This document shows, in pieces, positions 1-8,380 of a stretch of DNA of 20,772 nucleotides. How positions within the stretch are numbered: position 1 is the stretch's first letter; each line of letters starts with the position of its first letter. The stretch is from positions 73,481 through 94,252 of the forward strand of contig BEXV01000126.1 of the NCBI GenBank assembly GCA_003118195.1, given 5' to 3'. The position numbers and the translations under genes were made by a program. This stretch comes from Hemicentrotus pulcherrimus. Taxonomy: Eukaryota; Echinodermata; Echinoidea; Camarodonta; Strongylocentrotidae. The notes under the pieces were generated by a model. It made no database searches. It was not told the origin of the DNA and saw only the letters and a program-made list of their open reading frames with translations.

Positions 1-179
1 TTCTCATGAAAGTGATCTGCACATAAAACACATTAAACACATTTGATGGTATTGATAAAAATGTGTATTCAGAGCCTGTATTGGGGTATGACATATGTTA
101 TATAGAATCATTTTAATCCAGATTCTCATTGAATATGAGGTTAAATATCTCACAACAAAATGCACTAGATTGTACTTTT
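1..179. other. AT-rich sequence, no feature seen
   Basis: This is plain AT-rich sequence. The only open frame is a short minus-strand one running into the C-rich patch that follows; it has no recognisable domain and no splice context. I see no repeat or RNA signature. Confidence 0.5.
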
Positions 180-285
180 CTGAACCCCAAATTTGAAAAA
201 TTTCCCTACCATGGAACTGGGGATACCCCCCTCCCACACCCTCCCCCGCTCAGTCGCTTCACTCCCTCGCTTTGGTTTGCGAAAG
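180..285. repeat. C-rich segment resembling part of a dispersed repeat
   Basis: A run of C-rich sequence (gatacccccctcccacaccc) is followed by a decayed series of gctc/gcttc/ctcgcttt words that look like an old GCTCGCTTC-type short tandem repeat. It differs sharply in composition from the AT-rich flanks. I have the impression that similar blocks occur as part of dispersed elements in marine invertebrate genomes, but no terminal repeats or second copy are visible here. Confidence 0.3.
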
Positions 286-693
286 TTTTTCAGTGTTTTT
301 TATGAACAGCACTTTTCATGCCTGATTATGGGAATAACAAAACTTTGAAGTTCTTTACCTTAATTTCATATCACTGTCACTTCTCTTCCCATCATCTTTG
401 GTTTCCTGCCACGCTCACGCATGCAGTGGGAAGCTTATGCCCTTTACATTAGGCATCGTGGGAATAAAAGACCTATTAGAGAAAGATGAAAGATTTATCA
501 GGGGAAATGGGAATAGATGAAGACGCAATAAAGAGCATTCAATCCAATAAATAAGCAATCTGGATATGAGTGGCATTAGAAGCTTTGGACAGGTTTATGA
601 TGATGATGAAATTAAAAGGGAAATATAACCATTGGAATTGGGACACTAAGCTTTGTGCCATATATTTAAAAACTTATATTCAACTTTTCTTGT
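286..693. other. Unannotated AT-rich stretch
   Basis: I see no gene, repeat or RNA signature in this stretch. A short CpG-bearing patch near 405-425 (cacgctcacgcatgcagtgg) is the only compositional change. Confidence 0.5.
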
Positions 694-963
694 TAATAAT
701 AATAATAATAATCTTTTAAAGTCCACTCCAAATTTTATTAAGTTGAACTGAAAATGGAAATTCTTTTTGCCCAATTGAACGTGAGCCCGGCAGTCACTGA
801 GCAGCGCCAGATCGCCGTTGCTCTATCCCTTATTGTTGAATGCCAAACAAGGTAGCAGCAACTCCCGTCTGTTAACGTCTTTTGGTATGACGCGGCCGGG
901 GTTCGAACCCACGACCTCCTGGATGTGAGGCGGAGGCTCTACTGAGTGAGCCAACGCACCGGT
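694..963 (-). mobile_element. tRNA-derived SINE, minus strand, with trinucleotide tail
   Basis: Read on the minus strand, positions 963-893 look like a tRNA-related head. There is an A-box-like TGGCTCACTCAGTAGAGC at 936-953, an anticodon-arm-like CCTCC/GGAGG pairing, and a B box GGTTCGAACCC at 899-909, the internal promoter elements of RNA polymerase III. A GC-richer body follows down to about 775, containing gttgctgctaccttgtttgg. An AT-rich part then ends in a (TTA)n tail at 694-712. Head, body and simple-repeat tail in this order and polarity are the layout of a SINE. The body seems similar to the central domain of the broadly distributed animal Meta-type SINEs; that is recollection, not an alignment. 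No clear target site duplication is visible. The head is too degraded to be an active tRNA gene. Confidence 0.75.
899..953 (-). promoter_or_regulatory. Internal Pol III promoter (A and B boxes) of the SINE
   Basis: The B box on the minus strand is GGTTCGAACCC (899-909), an exact match to the GGTTCGAANCC consensus. The A-box-like block TGGCTCACTCAGTAG lies 27 bases upstream, a normal tRNA-like spacing. It is likely a relic of the SINE's own promoter; present activity cannot be judged. Confidence 0.65.
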
Positions 964-1085
964 AGAGTGGCACCGGTTGGTGGTATTTGTAGAGCTGTAA
1001 TGTGTGATTTTATGCAATTTTTTTTCTTTATCTGTTTAGTTTTTTCTTTATGAAAAGATAACATTAATTACAATAATGTTGATGA

Positions 1086-1157
1086 TCGTAGTAGTGGTGT
1101 TGGTGGTTGTGATGGTGGTGGTAGTGGTAGTGGTGGTAGTAGCAGTAGTAGTAGTAG
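1086..1157. repeat. Degenerate GTA/GTG trinucleotide tract
   Basis: Imperfect repeats of gta, gtg and gtt run for about 70 bases and end in gtagtagtagtagca immediately beside the palindromic element that follows. It is a decayed trinucleotide microsatellite. Confidence 0.85.
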
Positions 1158-1160
1158 CAT

Positions 1161-1369
1161 CACTTTAAAAACTAAAATTAAAATCACCATTTTTAAAGGG
1201 CTGTGGAGTGACCACTCTTTCAAAATGTCAGATTGTAACCTTTAACATGCTGGATCCAATACTATAAAGGTTGAATCAAGCATGTTCAAAGTATCAATCT
1301 GACATTTTGAATGAGTGGTCACCCCTCTGCCCTTATAAATTGAGATTTAACATTTTAGTCTTTAAAGTG
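1161..1369. mobile_element. MITE-like palindrome, 209 bp, with arms of about 95 bp
   Basis: The left arm 1161-1255 and right arm 1273-1369 are imperfect reverse complements over almost their full length. Both arms begin cactttaaa(a/g)actaaaat when read inward and share gtgaccactc and ttcaaaatgtcagattg. Only about 17 bases form the loop. There is no coding capacity. This is the form of a non-autonomous inverted-repeat element or a hairpin-forming insertion. No convincing target duplication is visible, so the superfamily cannot be named. A 19-base piece of the arm sequence recurs at about 8413-8431. Confidence 0.7.
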
Positions 1370-1799
1370 AAGAACCGAATGAGATTGACACAAAAATCAT
1401 GGCATGCTTTTAAACACACGGGACTGATACCTTAATATTCCAAGAGGAAGAAGTGTCATTATTAAAGCCTTTATAATAAAGTTCTCAACTACTACATATA
1501 AGTACTAAAGATGGAATGCAACAATAACAAGCAATCAAGTCCTTACTAGGCTAGTAAAATATCATTCCAGAGGGGTGGGGGAGGGTTACATCTTACTCTT
1601 TTTTTACTTTTACTTGCATGGTCTGTTGTTGTCAAAAGTAAAACAATTGAGATCGTACTGTAATTTAGCTGTTGCATGAATTCTGTAAGCCCTCCCTTTC
1701 CTTTATATTCAATTCCCCCACACATTGTGTCAGAATTTCCTGTCAAACATGGGTATGGATATTTATGATTTATATAGCATTGGTCATTTTTTCATTATG
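1370..1799. other. Unannotated stretch
   Basis: AT-rich sequence. The 66-codon minus-strand frame at 1546-1746 has no recognisable features and no splice context, so I do not call it a gene. Confidence 0.5.
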
Positions 1800-1905
1800 T
1801 TTGCTTGTATATGTGCTACACATCTTTATTTTTATTAAAAGTAAAAGATAAGTTTGCTTGTATATGTCCTACACATCTTTATTTTTATTGAAAGTAAAAG
1901 ATAAG
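1800..1905. repeat. Tandem duplication, 53 bp x 2
   Basis: Two adjacent 53-base units (1800-1852 and 1853-1905) both start tttgcttgtatatgt and end aaagtaaaagataag. They differ at only two positions (gtgcta/gtccta and attaaaa/attgaaa), so the duplication is young relative to the decayed repeats elsewhere. Confidence 0.95.
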
Positions 1906-2958
1906 TAATTATGGATTACTGAAATGCTGAAAGGTATTTCATCTTTTATTCATATCTGTCAGGAAAGGGTTGAATTATATATGCATGAAAAGGGATTTAT
2001 CAGTAGAAAAATGTAGGAGTCCTATTACAACTATAAATTTGTAAAACCCCATAGATTAGGGTATTTCTCGCTTTTCTTATTATACTTTTATATGACTTTT
2101 ATTGGACTTTAGATGGAAAGATAAAAATGATGACCTGGAGTAGTACTGGTACTCCAGGGATTATTAGGGGATCTGAAGGAAATTTTAAAGGGTAATCGGT
2201 TTCCATGTGCAGTGGGTCATAGTTCGCTGATACCCGACTTAGTGGAAATACCATTATTGGGTGTTCAAGTCTTGCACACAGCAAACCTGTGGGCCCATCA
2301 ATAATTACCTCCTAGTCTCTCAGAGAGTCTTGGGGTGAGGGAAATTTAAGATAATAACTTTACCATATGGGGGATGGGTGGAAATGCAGAGTTGTACATA
2401 AGGCTTGTTGGTAATAAAACTAAAACTCCCATTGACAATACCTGTTTTTTTTGTGAAAACCCGAATGGTGTCAAATTGCCCACTACCATGTGTCTTTAAG
2501 TTATTATTTTTTTATCATAAATGAATGTGAGGAAACAGAGGAATAACACTTTCCAAGAAAAAGCATGAAGAATAGAAGGACTGTGATGAATGCAAATTTT
2601 CATCCTGCTATCTTGAAGCGAGAGAATAGAGATTATTAAATAAGATTATTAATAAATAATTAAAAAGATTAATAAGAAATATAAGAAATAAGTGATTTTA
2701 AGTCCCATTCATTGGAATACAAGTACAAATCATTGAGCAATGCCTTCTACATATATTATGCAAGGCAAACAATGATGCTTGCCTGAGGTAATCTGATATA
2801 TATCCACATGAAAATAAAGATATTATTTAGGTAAGATGTGTTTGTAAAAGTGACATGGTGCAACACAATGTACTCTGAATCATCACCATCACCAAGATGA
2901 CCTTTGCAAACTTTGTGACCTTTACTAGAAGTTGTCATTAGTATTCACCCCTCTCTGA
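1906..2958. other. Unannotated AT-rich stretch with one small hairpin
   Basis: No gene was found. The minus-strand frames at 2099-2284 and 2756-2938 (about 60 codons each) lack domains or supporting signals. A perfect 9-bp stem (CCTGGAGTA at 2134-2142, TACTCCAGG at 2150-2158) with a 7-base loop stands out. Positions 2635-2700 are a low-complexity run of aataa/ttaat words. Confidence 0.5.
2134..2158. other. Short perfect hairpin
   Basis: CCTGGAGTA and TACTCCAGG pair perfectly around the loop gtactgg. It is too short to be a microRNA precursor. It may be chance or part of an unrecognised repeat. Confidence 0.4.
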
Positions 2959-2959
2959 A

Positions 2960-3370
2960 TGTAAACATGGCAGACTTGAAACCCCATCTTTGTCCGAGAC
3001 AGCCCTTGCAGCATTGGCGCGGGATGGAATTGCGACTCTCACGTCTTGTTCCGAGACCAGAAAGCAGCCAAAACAGGATATAGAGATGGATTTTTGGATA
3101 TTATTTTTCCTGCTGCTGTTCTCTTTATTCCTCCTGAAGGCTCGCTTCCCCCGTTCTCAAGTTTGCAGTGAGCAATTTTTCATTGCATATTCAAATTTGT
3201 GACTGCCGTTGCTCCCCCGGAGAGGGTAATCTTCAGCACATGCTGCAAGGTGTCATATTTCTTGCGTCAGAACTTTCAGATTCCTATTCGTCATCGTCCT
3301 CTCTCCCGGGCCATACTTGGCTTCAAAACACCCTCGAGTTAAGATGGCAGATGGCAATATTATTGTAATG
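2960..3370. other. CpG-richer, mixed-sequence block; possible exon or regulatory region
   Basis: This block has clearly more CpG and less low-complexity sequence than its flanks (gcgcgggatgg, cacgtc, ctcgctt, cccccggag, tgcgtcag, cgtcatcgtcc, cccgggcc). A short frame opens at aaacatggcagac (about 2966) and closes after 38 codons in tag at about 3082. A second frame at 3086 is described separately. Such blocks can be 5' exons or cis-regulatory DNA, or remains of an old element. The window alone does not decide. Confidence 0.3.
3086..3202 (+). CDS. Hypothetical 38-codon frame with hydrophobic N-terminus; doubtful
   Basis: From ATG at 3086 the frame encodes 38 residues. It starts MDFWILFFLLLFSLFLL and continues with a basic KARFPR stretch, then stops at 3200-3202. 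The hydrophobic run of about 16 residues followed by basic residues resembles a signal anchor or signal peptide. Inside the frame lies GTGAGC at 3168-3173, a good 5' splice donor, so the ATG part could be the first coding exon of a membrane-anchored or secreted protein. Against this, leucine and phenylalanine runs arise easily from T-rich sequence, no downstream exon is recognisable, and the frame is short. I assign no function. Confidence 0.12.
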   Translation: MDFWILFFLLLFSLFLLKARFPRSQVCSEQFFIAYSNL

Positions 3371-3442
3371 ATTCAAAGATTAGGTATTTTTTGAGGGGTA
3401 TTGAGTTGCATGGTGGAAGGAGGTGGCATACTCTACTTTGTA

Positions 3443-3762
3443 GGCCTGTCCTCATCAGCTTGAGATTGTCAAATATCTCGCTATTTGAACTATCTCGATC
3501 ACAAATTTTCCAGTTAATAAAGATAATCATACTAAGATATCTTAGCCAGTTTGCAAGATATCCCGCTGTTTGTCCAGTGTGACTTCACCAGCCTGAAGAC
3601 TCGCACTATGCGTGAACGCTGACCAAAATATTTCTCGAGCTCGAATGTCAAGTTTCGGTGTCAAGTCTCGAGCTGATGAAGACGTGATTTGTAACTTCAA
3701 GATTATTTCCCAAATCAGAAATAGTGGGCCATTTGGCAATCTTGAGCTGATGAAGCCAGGCC
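3443..3762. mobile_element. Foldback (long-TIR) element A, about 320 bp
   Basis: The ends are inverted repeats: ggcctgtcctcatcagct at 3443-3460 and, read inward from 3762, ggcctggcttcatcagct. The match continues through (t/c)(g/a)agattg(t/c)caaat and on to ctatttg, about 45 bases at roughly 80% identity. The module tcatcagctcgaga recurs in inverted form internally (3666-3684). The core contains actcgcactatgcgtgaacg, related to the gcatgcgcacttcagcgaac core of element B at 12957. The left flank ends in TA and the right flank begins TT, so a TA target duplication is possible but unproven. It has no coding capacity and is more decayed than B. Confidence 0.65.
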
Positions 3763-3958
3763 TTTTGAGACAACACCAAAATCAAACGCAAATCTATATA
3801 CCATTGTCTTCCTACGGTACAGAAAAAAAGAAATAAAGCTAATGTACATCTTGATATGTTCACATCAAAAGTAGATAGCAGTGATGCTGGGGTTTTTCTT
3901 CTAAAAATCAAAATAGTCAAGTTTGAAATACTCCTTCATTTTAATGCTTTCTATATTC
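3763..3958. other. Unannotated stretch
   Basis: AT-rich sequence between foldback element A and the pyrimidine-rich tract. Overlapping frames on both strands are short and featureless. Confidence 0.45.
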
Positions 3959-4175
3959 ATTTGTATCTCACAATCTTTCCCTCTCTCTATCTGTCCTCAT
4001 TTTCATATTCTCTCCCTCTGTCTCTTTTGATATCTACCCTTTCTTTCTCTATTTATTTTGTCCCTTTTATTCCCTCCTTTCCATGTTCAAATCTCCATTT
4101 TCTCTTTTCTCTTTATTTCCTTTTCTTCTCTTACCCTGCTCTCTCTGCCTCTATCTTTCTGTCTCCCTTTCTTTT
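3959..4175. repeat. Pyrimidine-rich decayed CT microsatellite
   Basis: Long stretches of C and T with scattered ctctct, ttctct and tctccc words make a near-continuous polypyrimidine strand. The 107- and 98-codon plus-strand frames over it are Leu/Ser/Phe-rich artefacts of this composition. Confidence 0.8.
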
Positions 4176-4615
4176 GTAAATATTGTGTGTTAGTCAACTT
4201 ACACTTTAAAAGTCACTCTGCGGTAAGATTTCTTAATGAAAGCACTTTTCTGGTTTGGCCCCCACGTTTAAACTTTTTCGTTCCCTCGAGAAGCTGTGTT
4301 CTTACATGGTTTCAAAACCTACTAACAGCAGTTGACATTTGTGTGTATCATTAAATTAATAGTGTTTGTTTAGAATGGATCCAGTGAAACTATTTTTGAA
4401 TGATCTAAAAGTAAATACAATCTGTGGCTAAAGGCCTGGTAATTAATCAATTCACCTTTAAATAGGTCATAAGATAATTAATGATGTAATGTAATGTATT
4501 CTTTTATCACTTTTACAGCAAATAGCATCTTACATTATGTTGATTTCTTTTTAATCCCTTGTATCTGTTCTGTCTAACATTTTCCAGTAGTTAGAGCGTG
4601 ACTGGTACTTGTCAT
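4176..4615. other. Unannotated stretch
   Basis: AT-rich sequence with no gene, RNA or clear repeat signature. Confidence 0.5.
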
Positions 4616-4790
4616 TTTGTGTACACGCCTCATTAACATGGTCAATGTTGATGTAGCTCTCCTTGCTTTACAATCCCCCAGTATACCAGCTGTTTGCAAA
4701 GAATGTATAGGTACGAAGCGTATGTAAAATTGCGTGTGAACGCCTCAATAACTTTGTCTGTGTTGATCTATCTCTCGTTAAATCCAGTCA
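4616..4790. repeat. Degenerate direct repeat, period 115 bp
   Basis: The block tgtgtacacgcctcattaac with gtcaatgttgatgtagctct downstream (4616-4675) recurs as gcgtgtgaacgcctcaataa and gtctgtgttgatctatctct (4731-4790). The acgcctca anchors are at 4625 and 4740. Many substitutions show it is an old duplication. Confidence 0.65.
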
Positions 4791-4924
4791 CGTTTAGAGG
4801 AGTTGAATTATGAATGAGATCGTAGTGGGGTGCCTTCTGCCCCTCTTCATTCACGCCATTGCAATTAAGTGCCCTGCTCTTGAATTTTTAGTTTATCGGC
4901 CACTATAATTACCCATCTCACTTT

Positions 4925-5007
4925 CTATGTCCGTCTGTCTCTGTCTGTCTGTGTCTCCCTATGTCTGTATGTCTTTCTGTCTATGCTTCTTCTATCATCT
5001 TTCCATT

Positions 5008-5062
<55 letters not shown>

Positions 5063-5147
5063 TTCTCTCTCTCTCTCTATGTATGTCTTTTTGTGTCTGT
5101 CTTTCATCACTTGTATTTCTCCATCTTCCTCTGTCTCTATAATCTAT
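4925..5147. repeat. CT/CTGT microsatellite tract
   Basis: Ctgt-type repeats (4925-4985) grade into nearly pure CT dinucleotides broken by ttt (5010-5088), then into mixed pyrimidine sequence. The tract leads directly into the 12-bp array. Confidence 0.9.
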
Positions 5148-5150
5148 ATC

Positions 5151-5450
5151 TATCCCTCTCTCTATCCCTCTCTCTATCCCTCTCTCTATCCCTCTCTCTA
5201 TCCCTCTCTCTATCCCTCTCTCTATCCCTCTCTCTGTCCCTCTCTCTATCCCTCTCTCTATCCCTCTCTCTATCCCTCTCTCTATCCCTCTCTCTATCCC
5301 TCTCTCTATCCCTCTCTCTATCCCTCTCTCTATCCCTCTCTCTATCCCTCTCTCTATCCCTCTCTCTATCCCTCTCTCTATCCCTCTCTCTATCCCTCTC
5401 TCTATCCCTCTCTCTATCCCTCTCTCTATCCCTCTCTCTATCCCTCTCTC
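5151..5450. repeat. 12-bp minisatellite, 25 tandem units
   Basis: The unit tatccctctctc is repeated exactly 25 times over 300 bases. Twenty-four units are identical and the eighth (5235-5246) reads tgtccctctctc. Because 12 is a multiple of three, all frames stay open, giving a Tyr-Pro-Ser-Leu repeat or Leu-Ser repeat on the plus strand and Asp-Arg-Glu-Arg on the minus strand. These are not genes. The homogeneity points to very recent expansion. Confidence 0.98.
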
Positions 5451-5745
5451 TGTCTCTGTTTGTGTCTATGCTGATATTTTTTTTGCATTCTCTCTCCTGC
5501 TCTCTCTTCATCCTTCTTCCTGTGTCTGTCTCATTGTCTATGCTCCTTTATGTCTCTATATCTTCTTGTTCCACTCTCTCTTTTTCTCTAACTCTCTCCC
5601 TCTACCTTGGCCTTTTTCTCTCTCCATCTCTCTGTCTGTCTGTGTGTCTCTGTCTCTTTCTTAGTTTTCTTTTCTGTGTGCTCCTTTCTTTCTCCATTTC
5701 CCCAAAACTTCTCTCCAATCCTTCTCCATTACTCAGCCTCTTATA
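5451..5745. repeat. Decayed CT/CTGT-rich tract
   Basis: Pyrimidine-rich sequence with scattered ctgtctgt and tctctc words. It looks like an older, diverged flank of the neighbouring array. Confidence 0.8.
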
Positions 5746-5770
5746 GCTGTGATGGTATATTTTCTTGTGA

Positions 5771-5787
5771 GGGGGAGGGGGGGGGGG
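5771..5787. repeat. G-rich run
   Basis: Five G, one A and eleven G in a row. It is a homopolymer-like tract, prone to sequencing length error. Confidence 0.9.
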
Positions 5788-5799
5788 CCTAGATTAATG

Positions 5800-6589
5800 A
5801 AAATCAATTTATAAAGATTAGCAATGCTGTTGAATGAGCCAGATTGGTGTCATACCAAGAAGTTACTAGCAGTTAATGATAGTCTAGCTCTCAACAGACC
5901 CTATGCTTTTTAGTTCTCAATGTAGTCAAACAGCACACCAGGAACCATGTCTCTACAAACAAACTTTGAAAAAAGAGAAAGAAAACAAATGTTTAAAGTT
6001 TAACTTTTTTTCAAAATTCTCTGTCTTGCACCTTGCAGCATTCATGCCATTAAAAAAAAAAAACAAGTGGTAGTGTTCTAGAAGGAGGAGGGGGGGGGGA
6101 GTGGCTATGCCTTATGCATGTCGCCTACAGCCACATGTCAACAGCGCTGAAATCTACAATTCAAGCATGCACTCCATAAAAGCGTGGAGATACTTCAGTG
6201 TACTTTTCATGTTTAATCCATAGAATACATGCATGTACAAGGGTGAATTTAACTCCAGGAATCTCCCCTTCCAGCACATTGTGACGTTTTTAAAGTTCAA
6301 CGATAAATAGGATATCGGCTTTCCAGAGGTCGGAGTAAATACACAAAATAAATGATAAGAATGTGATATGTTAGGATTTTTTCATGTTGGAATCGTGACA
6401 ATATTTCTGTGCAAGTAATTGAATATCAAACAAGAACAAATGGACAATTAAGCAAACAGCTAACATATTGTAAGAACATGTTTCAAGCGAGAACAAAGTT
6501 TAGTTTTAGTGCATTAGAATGATGGTCTCTTTTTTATGTTCCATAGGTTATTTCCAGGAAATGATTTGAAGTGAAAAAATGTACCCTTT
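5800..6589. other. Unannotated AT-rich stretch with two homopolymer runs
   Basis: No gene was seen. It holds a run of 12 A (6052-6063) and a run of 10 G (6090-6099). The rest is plain AT-rich sequence. Confidence 0.5.
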
Positions 6590-6885
6590 TGAAGGAAAAA
6601 CATCAATCCTGAAGTATTTGTTTTTAGGGTCTTCTAGCAGCATATAAAGCATGAACGTTTTATATCTCATCATTTCAAATGCAGTACAATTCAAAAGCAG
6701 AAAGTTAGAGTTAAAACATGAAAATAATCATAAGTCATATTGTAGTACAAAGTGTAAATGTTTGTGAAAAATCAGTACTGTATTGTTTGTTTTGAAGGTC
6801 ACCTAGCTGCACATTATACAATCTGATTATTTTGCTTCATGAGTATTTAATTTTAAAATAGAAAGTCATATCAGAAGCGTGAAAA
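6590..6885. repeat. Degenerate tandem duplication, about 165 bp x 2
   Basis: Positions from about 6593 (gaaaaacatcaatcctgaag, then ggtcttctagcagcatataa at 6628) recur from about 6764 (gaaaaatcagtactg, then ggtcacctagctgcacatta at 6797). The agreement continues to agaaagtt/agaaagtc at 6699 and 6860. The offset drifts from 171 to 161 because of indels. It is strongly diverged. Confidence 0.55.
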
Positions 6886-7165
6886 CGATTGCAGTGCATT
6901 TTCTAAGTGTGCACGTCATTTCTCTCACCTCACGCTATCCAGGGTGGAAAATTCATTCTCAGAGAAGTGCTGCTACTGCTGCCTTTGAATGCATGAATGT
7001 TCAATTTGGGGTTGATGGAGTTTTTCTAACTGTAACCCTCTTCTCCATTGAGAATGAATTGAAAGTGCTTACATGTTCATGTACAATTCATAGGGGCTCA
7101 CATATGCACTTCCATGCACATGTATGGATGGGTATTTTTTAGATTGAATGCAGTTACACGTTTTA
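6886..7165. other. Unannotated stretch with one 87-codon open frame
   Basis: A plus-strand frame opens at 6879 and closes at 7142. It has mixed composition, no recognisable domain, no Kozak-like start and no splice context. Its codons do not look more constrained than the surroundings, so I do not call it a gene. Confidence 0.4.
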
Positions 7166-7167
7166 GA

Positions 7168-7187
7168 GGGAGGGAGGGAGGGAGGGA
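7168..7187 (+). repeat. (GGGA)5 tract with G-quadruplex potential
   Basis: Five GGG tracts separated by single A bases lie on the plus strand. Four or more such tracts with one-base loops are a classic G-quadruplex-forming pattern. Confidence 0.85.
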
Positions 7188-7235
7188 TTTGTTTATACAA
7201 CATTTTTTCCTATGTATATTTTTTTCCAGAGACAT

Positions 7236-7429
7236 TTAAAGCCCCACTGCACTACCTATAGTTACTTGCGCCCTCTATAAAGCCAACAATGCCTACGCTG
7301 TAGGCATTGATCCCCATGATGCCCTTGTCTTATGTTTATTGAGAACTGATTTAATGAGATAACAACCTGCCAGTGACCTTGCGGGGAGGTCTAATCCCTT
7401 CATGCCAAACTAGTGCAGAGGGGCTTTAA
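7236..7429. mobile_element. MITE, 186 bp, with 15-bp TIRs and TTAA flanks
   Basis: The terminal inverted repeats are AGCCCCACTGCACTA at 7240-7254 and, from the other end, AGCCCCTCTGCACTA (7411-7425), with one mismatch in 15. Both ends are bordered by TTAA (7236-7239 and 7426-7429), the target site duplicated by piggyBac-type transposases. The interior (7255-7410) has no coding capacity. Near its centre is a perfect 8-bp stem, aatgccta/taggcatt (about 7287-7307). It is best read as a non-autonomous piggyBac-like element. A caveat is that T/A-rich flanks can give TTAA by chance. Confidence 0.75.
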
Positions 7430-7839
7430 CATTTAACATTTTATATCAACAATATAAAAAATTGAGATTTCCATTATTGTTGCCTTTTTGAAGAACAATA
7501 CAAATATATGATAAATTAAGCCCGGAAAATAAATCCTGATCTGAAAGGGTTAATGCATTATGAATCCCTAACCTGTTGGTGTAGGAGCATGTTCAAACTG
7601 TTTTGAGCCAGTTTTTGAGATTAATCGTGATTTTCGGTCTGATTAGAAAATATGATTTCTCAAAAACCACCTGCACTGATTTGTTAGAAGGACAATTGAA
7701 TTCATTAGAGGATTTTAGTTTCTAGGAATTGCAGGTATGACCTTTAAAAGCTTGGATTTATGAGTTAATGCTTCATTTTGAAAGATCTTACTTTGATGTG
7801 AACTTGTTTTCACCTGAGGTGCATTATTCTCTATCCCAT
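7430..7839. other. Unannotated AT-rich stretch
   Basis: No gene or repeat was recognised. Minus-strand frames entering from the purine-rich tract to the right are low-complexity translations. Confidence 0.5.
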
Positions 7840-8380
7840 CTGCGGTCGTTGGAGAGAGGCTTAGGAAAATGGAAGGGAAACCTTTGCATAAGTAATGGCA
7901 GATAGAGAAAGCTATAGAGAAAATTAGAGAGGGTGAGAAGACTGATATAGAGACTGAGTGAGGGAGATAAGAGACAGGGAATGTGTAATAGTGAAAAAAT
8001 AGGAAGAGACAGACAGACAGACAAAAACAAAGAGACAGGGACAGGGACAGGGACAGAGAGACAGAGAGACAGAGAGACAGAGACAGAGACAGAGACAGAG
8101 ACAGGGGGTGGATATTGAAAGATAGTGGGGTTGGTATAAAAGACAGGGAAGATAGGAAGATAGGAAGATAGAGAGTTAAAAGGAAAGAACTTAGATGGAC
8201 ATTGAAAGGCAGGGTGACAGTGAGAAATAGAAAGAGATGAGGGTTTGGAGAGAGATGGAGAGAAAAGAGAGCAAGAGAGAGGCTGAAAAAGGAAAACATA
8301 GAGAGGAGAAGAGAGAACAGGGAAGAAAGATGTATGAAAAAAGAGAAGGAATGAGTCTTGGAAGAGAAGAACAAAGACAT
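7840..8380. repeat. Purine-rich decayed satellite with GACA and GACAGA repeats
   Basis: The plus strand is strongly purine-biased. Its core (8006-8108) is an ordered series of short units: (gaca)n, then cagggacaggga, then three cagagaga units, then four cagaga units. Around it are gataggaa, gagaga and ggaag words, more decayed outward. The long Leu/Ser-rich minus-strand frames across 7715-8422 are translations of this tract, not genes. Confidence 0.85.

Noticed and set aside
890..963. A functional tRNA gene on the minus strand
   Set aside because: The B box is good, but the acceptor and D arms do not form a clean cloverleaf, and the head is joined to a SINE body and tail.
1800..1905. CRISPR-like or other spaced repeat array
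   Set aside because: The units are directly adjacent without spacers; it is a simple two-copy tandem duplication.
5137..5511. A 124-codon minus-strand frame of Arg-Asp-Arg-Glu repeats, resembling RD/RE-rich splicing proteins
   Set aside because: It is exactly the minus-strand reading of the 12-bp minisatellite and has no flanking coding sequence or splice sites.
4961..5746. A 261-codon plus-strand open frame, nearly all Leu and Ser, and a parallel 163-codon frame
   Set aside because: It is the translation of CT microsatellite and the 12-bp array, whose unit length is a multiple of three and lacks stops in all frames.
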